DNA of 64,000 bases. Origin: Angelobacter sp036557225 (GTDB lineage Bacteria; Acidobacteriota; Terriglobia; Terriglobales; Acidobacteriaceae). Every line of letters begins with the position of its first letter. Position 1 is the stretch's first letter. Position numbers and translations under genes: made by a program. A model generated the notes under the pieces. The model was given only the letters and a program-made list of their open reading frames with translations, was not told where the DNA came from and ran no database searches. Shown piece by piece: positions 57,993 through 64,000 of the stretch. Location of the stretch: contig DATBHX010000063.1 of assembly GCA_036557225.1 (NCBI GenBank), positions 1 through 64,000 on the forward strand. The letters run 5' to 3'.

Positions 57993-58727
57993 CTACCGGC
58001 TCGGGTTGGGAGCGGTACTCTGCGCAGAGCTTGGGGTTTCCTGACCGGTCACGTTCGTCATCAAACGGACATCCACGCGGCGGTTCTTGGCGCGGCCGTC
58101 AGCCGTACTGTTCTCAGCGACGTATTTATCCTTGCCCAGCCCGATGAGATAGATCTTGTGCGCGGGAATGTTCTTTGATGAGAGATACTGCACCACGGCA
58201 TCAGCGCGGCGCTCGCTCAGCTTGTAGTTATAAGCTGCCGAGCCCACCGAGTCCGTGTCGCCCTCCACCACCACCAGGTATCCTTTGGTGTTGGGGACTT
58301 CCGCCAGAAGCTGGTCCAGAGCGGTCTTCGCCTTCGCCGTCAGATCCGCTTTATTGAAGGCAAAGTGCACCGAGGTCTCAGCCACGGGGCGATAGTTGTC
58401 CAAATTCGCAACCGTATTGGCCAGCGCATCAGCGCGCGTGTTGGCCTGGGTCGCCAGGGTCTGGGCCTGGTCCGCGCGTCCGCGGGCATCCAGGGCCTTC
58501 TGGTCGGCCTGGGTGGCCTTGTCATTCACGCCGGCAATACCCTGCTGTGCGCGGGTATCAACGTCATGAATCGCCGCGTTGTTCTTGGCCGTTCTGGCGT
58601 CAAGTTCGTTGGATTTTTCGACGATAGGCTGGGTCTGCTTGCGCACGTAGTTCTTCGTCGTGCAGCCAGTGCCGATCATCAGCGACGAACCGGCCAGCAG
58701 AACCAAAAGACTCGATTTCAAGTTCAT
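57993..58727 (-). CDS. OmpA/Pal-family outer-membrane lipoprotein
   Basis: A 244-residue protein. The signal ends in GTGC (Cys22). Residues 25-110 are a coiled coil of TRAQQGIAGVNDKATQADQKA type. The OmpA domain at about 115-225 contains VHFAFNKADLTAKAK, VEGDTDSVGSAAYNYKLSERRADAV and GKDKYVAENSTADGRAKNRRVDVRL, which bind peptidoglycan diaminopimelate. It anchors the outer membrane to the wall. Upstream spacer holds its promoter. Confidence 0.88.
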   Translation of the reverse strand: MNLKSSLLVLLAGSSLMIGTGCTTKNYVRKQTQPIVEKSNELDARTAKNNAAIHDVDTRAQQGIAGVNDKATQADQKALDARGRADQAQTLATQANTRADALANTVANLDNYRPVAETSVHFAFNKADLTAKAKTALDQLLAEVPNTKGYLVVVEGDTDSVGSAAYNYKLSERRADAVVQYLSSKNIPAHKIYLIGLGKDKYVAENSTADGRAKNRRVDVRLMTNVTGQETPSSAQSTAPNPSR

Positions 58728-58988
58728 GGGGAAAGCTCCTTAAGACCCAAGCGGCGCAGGGTGAGTGCCGCACATAAAAGTCACTGATAACAGAGCAACT
58801 GGAATGCCATTAGGTTGTGCAACTCGCATCGCATGTAAACTGTCTAGAATCAATCTGTTGAGGGACGATTGGCCTTCCTGCCGCCTGTCCACTAAGCTGC
58901 TACTATAGAATTTTTACGTACTGGGAAGCGGGTCAGGTGAAAACCTGACCGAAATGCACTTATCAGACGCGGCCCAGAACTCCCTCGC

Positions 58989-60923
58989 ATGGACTTGCTT
59001 GCCAAAATCCGTACTCTGCCGCTCCAGCCTGGAGTGTATCTCTACAAGAATGCTGAAGGCGAGGTCATCTATGTCGGCAAAGCCAAGAACCTGCGTGCCC
59101 GGGTCCGCTCCTATTTCCAGGAAGGCGTGGGCGAGGCCAATGCCAAAACGGGTACCCTGCTGCGTGAGGCCGTCGATGTCGACTACATCGTGGTCGCGAA
59201 CAATAAAGAGGCGCTGGCGCTTGAAAATAACCTCATCAAGCAGAAAAAGCCGCGCTTCAATATCCTTCTGCGCGACGACAAGACCTATCCTTACATCAAG
59301 CTGACCCTGGGCGAACGCTATCCGCGCGTCTACGTCACGCGTCGCCTGCGCAAAGACGGCAGCGTCTATTACGGCCCTTATTTTCCCGGCAACCTGGCCT
59401 ATCGTATTGTCGACCTGATCCATCGCAGCTTTCTTGTTCCCTCCTGCAAAGTCGATCTCACCCGCTACCACCTGCGGCCCTGCCTGCAGTACTACATCAA
59501 GCGCTGCCTGGGCCCGTGCGTGCAGGACCTGACCACGCCGCAGGCATATCAGGAGGCCGTGCGTGATGTGCAGCTTCTGCTCGAAGGCCGCCAGACCGAT
59601 CTCTCCAAGTCTCTGCGCGTACGCATGGAGCACGCCGCGCAGGCCCAGGAATACGAACGCGCTGCTCGCTATCGCGACATGATCTCTACCGTCTCGCAGC
59701 TGCAGGAAAAGCAGCGTATTGCGGCGGTCGAAGGCGACGATATGGATGTCTTCGGCTACCACTATGAAAATGACATGCTCGCCGTGAACGTCTTTCATAT
59801 GCGCGGCGGAAAAATTCTCGATCGCCGAGAGTTCTTCTGGGAAGAGCTACCGGAGATCGCGCAGCCATTTGAGGATGGTGGACCGCTGCCGGCTGCGGAG
59901 AAGAACTCTTCGCTCGCAGGCGAGGGCGCCTGCGCTCCACAGTCTTCGGTTGATGAAAACTCTTCCTTCTCTCCCGGCGAATTCTTCTCCGCCCTGATGA
60001 AGCAGGTCTATATCGACCAGCAATACGTCCCCCGCGATATCCTTTCTCCGGTCGACTTTGAAGACCGCACCGAACTCGAAGAGCTGCTCACTGAAAAACG
60101 CGGCAGCAAGACCGAGATCCTCGTCCCCCAGCGCGGCGAAAAGCGCTCGCTGATCGACCTGGCTGCGCAGAACGCAAAGCAGTCCTTTGACCAGCGCTTC
60201 CGCGTGATGAAGCCCCAGGCCAAGGCCGTGCAGGAAGCCCTGCAGGACGCGCTCGGCTTGCCGGAAATTCCCAAGCGCATCGAGTGCTTCGACATTTCGC
60301 ACATCCAGGGCGCTGAGACTGTGGCTTCCATGGTGGTCTGGGAAGACGGCGCCATGAACAAAAACCAATACCGCAAGTTCATTGTGCGCACCGTGACCGG
60401 CGTGGATGATTTCGCCTCCATGCGCGAAGTGGTTACCCGCCGGTACAAACGCCTGCGCGACGAAAATGCCGGCTTCCCCAGCCTCATCCTTGTGGACGGC
60501 GGGCTCGGCCAGCTTCATGCTGCGGCCCAGGCCCTGGAGGAGCTGGGCATTACCAACCAGCCGCTGGCTGCGATCGCCAAGAAAGAAGAGATCATCTACG
60601 TTTTTGGCCAGGAAGACGATCCCGTGGTGCTTGACCGTCACTCGCCGGTGCTGCATCTGGTGCAGATGGTCCGCGACGAATCCCACCGCTTCGCCGTCAC
60701 CTTCCATCGCAAGCGTCGCCAGATGCGTGACCGCAAATCCGAACTGCTGGAAATTCCCGGCGTCGGCGAGCGTACCCGCCAGCGACTGCTGCAGCACTTT
60801 GGCAGTGTCCGCGCCGTGCAACAGGCTGATGCCGCTGCCCTGAGCGCCGTGCTCACTAAATCGCAGACTGAGGCGGTGCTGCGCCACTTTCAGCAACCAT
60901 CAGACCGCGCCGATGCAAGCTAA
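58989..60923 (+). CDS. uvrC: UvrABC excinuclease subunit C with an in-frame repeat insertion
   Basis: A 644-residue UvrC. The GIY-YIG domain spans about 13-90 (PGVYLYKNAEGEVIYVGKA), the Cys motif CLGPC lies at about 175, and a UVR domain follows. The RNase-H-like endonuclease half contains FDISHIQGAETVASMVVWEDG and LILVDGGLGQL. Two HhH motifs end the protein (IPGVGERTRQRLLQHFGS). Residues about 298-335 are an unusual Ser/Ala/Glu-rich insert encoded by GCAGGCGAGGGCGCCTGC, an intergenic-type palindrome. UvrC incises either side of bulky DNA lesions. Confidence 0.93.
   Translation: MDLLAKIRTLPLQPGVYLYKNAEGEVIYVGKAKNLRARVRSYFQEGVGEANAKTGTLLREAVDVDYIVVANNKEALALENNLIKQKKPRFNILLRDDKTYPYIKLTLGERYPRVYVTRRLRKDGSVYYGPYFPGNLAYRIVDLIHRSFLVPSCKVDLTRYHLRPCLQYYIKRCLGPCVQDLTTPQAYQEAVRDVQLLLEGRQTDLSKSLRVRMEHAAQAQEYERAARYRDMISTVSQLQEKQRIAAVEGDDMDVFGYHYENDMLAVNVFHMRGGKILDRREFFWEELPEIAQPFEDGGPLPAAEKNSSLAGEGACAPQSSVDENSSFSPGEFFSALMKQVYIDQQYVPRDILSPVDFEDRTELEELLTEKRGSKTEILVPQRGEKRSLIDLAAQNAKQSFDQRFRVMKPQAKAVQEALQDALGLPEIPKRIECFDISHIQGAETVASMVVWEDGAMNKNQYRKFIVRTVTGVDDFASMREVVTRRYKRLRDENAGFPSLILVDGGLGQLHAAAQALEELGITNQPLAAIAKKEEIIYVFGQEDDPVVLDRHSPVLHLVQMVRDESHRFAVTFHRKRRQMRDRKSELLEIPGVGERTRQRLLQHFGSVRAVQQADAAALSAVLTKSQTEAVLRHFQQPSDRADAS
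59916..59933 (+). repeat. Palindromic repeat inside uvrC
   Basis: GCAGGCG-AGGG-CGCCTGC encodes the SLAGEGACAP part of the UvrC insert. Its symmetry suggests an inserted repeat that kept the frame. Confidence 0.5.
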
Positions 60924-61983
60924 GTTGGCGCTAGTTCTCTATCCCCGGGTCTTGCCTTTCCGATTCCGGCGATGCAGGCAAGCTTCTCCCCCTAACCGCT
61001 GATCCCCGAAGAGTAAGGACTTAGCCGATCAATCCCCGGGGATATCGATCCACGTGTGGCACCGTCGCCCTCGGCGGTGTCCGATCCCGGCGATGTCGCG
61101 CGATCACGGCGATTCCGGCGATTCCGCTCCCCCTACCCCCGCATTCATCCCATCCCGTCCCATCCTGTCCCAAGCCGAGACAACTTGGGATTGACAGCAG
61201 TGGGTCGCAACTTCCACCCACCCCCACCCGGGTACGGTGCCGCCGTTGAAAACAAACGCCAAACCGCAATTCGACAAGACAGTCACTGTCTTGTCAAAGC
61301 GTCTTTTTTTCAACATTAGCGCTGATTTTGGCTGTTAGCTGAACCTGCCCCGGCTTGCCGTGGGTGCTGCTAGCTGAAAGCTAATTTTCAAAGAACAAAC
61401 ACTTCCGCCCGTCTGGGCTGCTTGAATGTATCGCATCTTTAGAGGCGAATCAAGGGCGAAATATCCCCTCCGTGATTCAGGCTGAAATTGATTTTCTTAT
61501 TAGCTACGTCATCCCGACGGCCGTTAAGCGAGCGCGCGCCGTCATCAGCGCGCGAGTAGGACGGAGGGACCTTGCGTTTGCAGCGGTCATCCCGGTGCCT
61601 CGGTGAGCCACTGCCTTGAATCAATGTTGATTCGCGTTAGCCACTTGAATGTCCGCTTCTCCGTGATCCAGCGCCGGAGGCGCGAAAGAGCCTAGCCCAC
61701 CCTGAAGGCGATCCCGCGAAGCGGGAGAAGCCGAGAAGGGTGGGTAGGCGTAACAAAATGACGAGCCCCGGAGGGGCGACACAATTCGCGATGCGGCAGA
61801 AATGATTTGCTGAAAGCGGTGCGGGATATTAAAGCTGCGCTTGGAAGAGCGTCATCAACTTTCCATACTGGCGGTTAACTTCATCCCTCTAGTTTATTGG
61901 GGGCCCTAAGAACGCACTCATCCAAACATGCGCCCCCCAAAATATTACCCCCCATCAATAAAAACGCCGGTGTAAGCTAAGCC
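60924..61983. other. Gene-free, repeat-rich stretch
   Basis: About 1,060 bases without a supported gene. Short repeats include CGGCGATTCCGGCGATTCC (about 61108), CCCATCCCGTCCCATCCTGTCCC (about 61148), a perfect 23-base palindrome at 61273-61295, CCCACCCT...AGGGTGGG (about 61698-61744) and GAGCCCCGGAGGGGCGAC (about 61763). Open frames present here are made of these repeats. Perhaps an old insertion site or a decayed gene. Confidence 0.5.
61245..61314. promoter_or_regulatory. Nested inverted repeat with a 23-base perfect palindrome
   Basis: GACAAGACAGT-C-ACTGTCTTGTC at 61273-61295 is a perfect palindrome. It sits inside a wider stem (GTTGAAAA at 61245 with TTTTCAAC at 61307) and ACGC/GCGT. A run of seven T follows the inner hairpin on the plus strand. 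Could be an operator, a structured RNA or a terminator-like element. Confidence 0.4.
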
Positions 61984-62424
61984 ATGTATGAACGGAACCC
62001 GGCGCTGCACGATCTCTACCACGCGATCGGTTCATGGCTGCGTCGCTTGCGAAATCGCTCACGCGCGCGGCGCACAGCCGAATGGGTGCGGACGGATGCG
62101 GTCATTCGCAATGCCCGTGTGCGTCAGCTGGATCAATTCAATGCCGTAGGAAAAATGCGCGAATGGCGGCCTATTGTGCGCTACGAGTACCAGGTCGAAA
62201 ACACCACATACTCCGGCAAGGCAAGCGGCGAAATCTGGTACTTCGATGAAGACGGCGCTTCGGATACCGTCGAGAGCCTGATCGGCGCCATCCTGCCCAT
62301 CCGCTATGATCCCTCCCGGCCATCGAAATCGTTCTACCTGCCGCAAGACGGAGGCCCTCCGCAGTTGCGCCCCGCCAATCCCGATGCTAAGACCGGCTTG
62401 GTAGTCCTCTCTTTGAAGAAGTAG
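61984..62424 (+). CDS. DUF3592-like protein
   Basis: A 146-residue protein. After a basic start (RRLRNRSRARRTAEWVRTDA) a beta-sheet domain follows, containing WRPIVRYEYQVENTTYSGKA and LPIRYDPSRPSKSFYL, characteristic of DUF3592. Most members have transmembrane segments flanking the domain, which are absent here. Function unknown. Confidence 0.65.
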   Translation: MYERNPALHDLYHAIGSWLRRLRNRSRARRTAEWVRTDAVIRNARVRQLDQFNAVGKMREWRPIVRYEYQVENTTYSGKASGEIWYFDEDGASDTVESLIGAILPIRYDPSRPSKSFYLPQDGGPPQLRPANPDAKTGLVVLSLKK

Positions 62425-62632
62425 TTCGCCGCAATTTTCCAATTCGCAAATTAGGAAAATTAATCGCCTTCTAATAACAATTCTCATCCACCGGGCACAT
62501 TCTTGCACTTGTAAGACGGGCTGATGTTCCGGTGCTTGTTGGAAATTCGCAGGCAAGTTCACCGCTGGATCAGTTGCAGCGAGAGTCCGATCCTCCCCCC
62601 TATTGAGTCACAGGATGAAAAGGACGGATGAG

Positions 62633-62725
62633 ATGAGCAAGAACAGGGAATCGCAGTTTCGTATCTGGATGGCATTAGGTATCGTTGCCGTTTACGTCTT
62701 CCTGGTCGTCACCGGAAACGCCTGA
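62633..62725 (+). CDS. 30-residue single-span membrane peptide
   Basis: ATG at 62633 with AAAAGGA about 10 bases upstream opens a 30-codon frame: MSKNRESQFRIWMALGIVAV, then YVFLVVTGNA, a single membrane span. An in-frame ATG at 62615 would add six residues (MKRTDE). The stop codon overlaps the first unit of a tandem repeat. Confidence 0.5.
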   Translation: MSKNRESQFRIWMALGIVAVYVFLVVTGNA

Positions 62726-62878
62726 GGGCCGAACAGAGTTTTTAGGGCTGAAACAAGAGTCAGGGCTGAACGGAAATTTAGGGTCACACCAGAGTTTTAG
62801 AACTACGCCAAGGTCAGGGGGAAGTAAGTTTAGGACTCAACCAGGTCCAGGGCCGAACAAAGAATTTAGAAGCGCAGA
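62725..62878 (+). repeat. Degenerate 18-base tandem repeat, about eight copies
   Basis: Units starting AGGGC(C/T)GAAC begin at 62725, 62744, 62762, 62780, 62799, 62816, 62832, 62849 and 62868, a spacing of 16-19 bases. The consensus is roughly AGGGCTGAACnAGAnTTT. Each is mutated. Located between the 30-codon membrane peptide and a terminator. Confidence 0.6.
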
Positions 62879-62900
62879 AACCTCCCTCTGGCGCTTTCGA

Positions 62901-62942
62901 AAAGATCAGCACAGCCGAACCTGGCGTGCTGGTCTTTTTCTT
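62901..62942 (+). terminator. Rho-independent terminator
   Basis: AAAGATCAGCAC pairs with GTGCTGGTCTTT (one G-T pair) around a 13-base loop, followed by TTTCTTTT. It would end a transcript covering the 30-codon peptide and the tandem repeat. Confidence 0.7.
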
Positions 62943-63308
62943 TTGTCGCTTCGCTCCAAACCGCCTAAGAGAACTGCTTGATGCGGAACTCTCGTGCGCT
63001 TGCAACAAGCAGCTCGCCGCGCAAGTGGGGCTCGCTGCTTTGACGACCAAAAGAAGTTGTCGCTGCGCTCCAAACCGCCAACAATTCTCTTCGCCCAAAG
63101 TTCTGCCTTGCTCCTGACGCAACGGGCTCGCCGCGTGATCGGGCTCGCCCTTGCCTATGTCACTTTTGCTCCAGACCACGAACCTCGATCAGTGCCATCA
63201 GTGTTCCTCAGTGGTAGATTCTTTGCTTTTCAATTTTCCAATTTTGGCTACGGGGTCCCCGGCAAGCGTGGCTTGCTGGGGCAGAATTTCGGTGATTCTG
63301 GCAATTTT
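62943..63308. other. Spacer with short direct repeats, no gene
   Basis: GTCGCT(T/G)CGCTCCAAACCGCC occurs twice (about 62946 and 63058), and CGGGCTCGCC-type strings recur. Frames through it are not supported by a ribosome binding site or composition. Confidence 0.4.
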
Positions 63309-63965
63309 CTAGAACCCTCTTCGCACCAAATCCGCCACCGTCAGCCCGCCCTGTGCCCGTCCGCGCGCCATCTTCTCCGCATACTTCGCCAGCACATCCA
63401 CTTCAATATTCACCGGATCGCCCGCCTTCAGCGCGTGCAGGTTCGTCACCTGCCAGGTATGCGGGATGATGGCAATCTCTACGCGTCCGCCCTCAATCGC
63501 CGCCACGGTCAGGCTGATGCCTTCCACCGTGATCGATCCCTGCGGGACCACATACTTCTCCAGTTCCTGGGGAATCTCCACCACCAGCCGCCAGTCGTCG
63601 CGATACTTGATCTTCTCCAGGCTTACGATCTTGCCGGTGCCATCCACGTGGCCTTGCACCACGTGTCCGCCCATGCGGTCCTGGGCGCGCGCAGGGAGCT
63701 CCAGGTTTACCAGCGATCCGGGCTGCAATTGCAGCAATGACGTGCGCTCCAGCGTCTCTTCCGCCAGGTCGGCGGAGAACTGCTGCTCGCCGATCTCGAG
63801 CGCCGTCAGGCAGACGCCGCTGACCGCAACGCTGTCACCGGTACGCAATTGAGACGGAACCTGCATGGCCTTGATCGTGATGCGGGCAACCGCGTTGCTC
63901 TTCTCGCCGGCCATGCGCCGCAACTCGGAGACCTCGCCCGTTTCATGGATCAGTCCGGTGAACAT
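63309..63965 (-). CDS. ribE: Riboflavin synthase alpha chain
   Basis: A 218-residue protein with two homologous lumazine-binding barrels: MFTGLIHETGEV, then GDSVAVSGVCLTAL in the first, and VVQGHVDGTGKIVS, GSITVEGISLTV and HTWQVTNLHALKAGDPVNIEVDVLAKY in the second. It dismutates two molecules of 6,7-dimethyl-8-ribityllumazine into riboflavin and a pyrimidine. The start is the ATG at 63965, 35 bases from the window end. No FMN riboswitch can be judged because the upstream region is outside. Confidence 0.95.
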   Translation of the reverse strand: MFTGLIHETGEVSELRRMAGEKSNAVARITIKAMQVPSQLRTGDSVAVSGVCLTALEIGEQQFSADLAEETLERTSLLQLQPGSLVNLELPARAQDRMGGHVVQGHVDGTGKIVSLEKIKYRDDWRLVVEIPQELEKYVVPQGSITVEGISLTVAAIEGGRVEIAIIPHTWQVTNLHALKAGDPVNIEVDVLAKYAEKMARGRAQGGLTVADLVRRGF

Positions 63966-64000
63966 TGAGTATTCAGTATTTAGTATTTAGCATTTAGTAC
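63966..64000. repeat. ATTTAGTA-type AT-rich tandem repeat at the window edge
   Basis: ATTGAGTATTCAGTATTTAGTATTTAGCATTTAGTAC directly precedes ribE. It is a tandem array of 8-base units cut off by the window end. Confidence 0.5.

Noticed and set aside
58914..59798. 294-codon minus-strand open frame
   Set aside because: Antisense to the GIY-YIG part of uvrC.
59847..60896. 349-codon minus-strand open frame
   Set aside because: Antisense to uvrC; composition is the usual shadow of the sense gene.
61056..61319. Open frames on both strands in the repeat-rich spacer
   Set aside because: They are made of repeats and low-complexity sequence.
62725..62878. CRISPR array as an explanation of the 18-base repeats
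   Set aside because: Units are adjacent without spacers, too short and too degenerate, and no cas gene is present.
1..64000. tRNA, rRNA, insertion sequence or prophage
   Set aside because: I looked for cloverleaf-like GGTTCNANNCC arms, transposase motifs and integrases and found none I would support; a tRNAscan run would be decisive.

Overview
This window looks like chromosomal DNA of a free-living soil-type bacterium, most likely Acidobacteriota (Terriglobia / Koribacter-like). I base that on the mixture of gene families: FecR-type surface proteins, Ig-like cell-surface lipoproteins, many response-regulator fragments, CstA with a CC-tailed partner, Coa1-like and Mpo1-like proteins, and numerous short intergenic repeats. 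GC is moderately high by eye. This is an inference from family content; no rRNA or other phylogenetic marker is present. I see no tRNA, rRNA, CRISPR array, transposase, integrase or phage gene.

Layout. 0-5.5 kb: an edge-truncated membrane protein, a tiny secreted peptide, a two-gene membrane operon, two pseudo-receiver proteins, two probably frameshifted small genes, and an FmdE-like protein coupled to a secreted protein. 5.7-16.5 kb: a receiver/HD-GYP protein overlapping a GT2 glycosyltransferase, a cation/proton antiporter, HtrA protease, EamA transporter, a stand-alone LigD-type 3'-phosphoesterase, nitroreductase, cupin, Nudix and a UbiX-like flavin prenyltransferase. 16.6-24.6 kb: ChaN-like protein, LarB, then a pair that I consider the most interesting feature of the window: a ribosome-hibernation (HPF/RaiA) domain fused to a sigma-70-like module, followed 31 bases later by a bacterial archaeo-eukaryotic-type release factor. 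A Tat-exported glycosylasparaginase and an Ig-repeat lipoprotein follow.

24.8-37.6 kb: a frameshifted gene, GlpX, glutaryl-CoA dehydrogenase, small secreted proteins, cytochrome c, an ATP-dependent DNA ligase that complements the distant phosphoesterase, Coa1- and Mpo1-like proteins, CstA plus its small partner, and RuvC. 37.8-49.3 kb: FecR/proline-rich protein, RsmA, GlgA, M48 protease, APC and SSS transporters, a GlcNAc-kinase-like protein, and MobA overlapping an MlaF-like ATPase. 49.4-64 kb: secreted phosphoesterase, NAD-dependent epimerase, BON lipoprotein, prepilin peptidase (apparently starting at CTG), TPR and OmpA proteins, UvrC, two repeat-rich gene-poor stretches, and riboflavin synthase at the right edge.

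Short palindromic or tandem repeats are scattered through spacers and in several places run into coding sequence (LarB upstream region, UbiX tail, the CstA partner, the RsmA stop codon, UvrC). Three small minus-strand genes appear broken by single frameshifts, which could be real decay or assembly indels.
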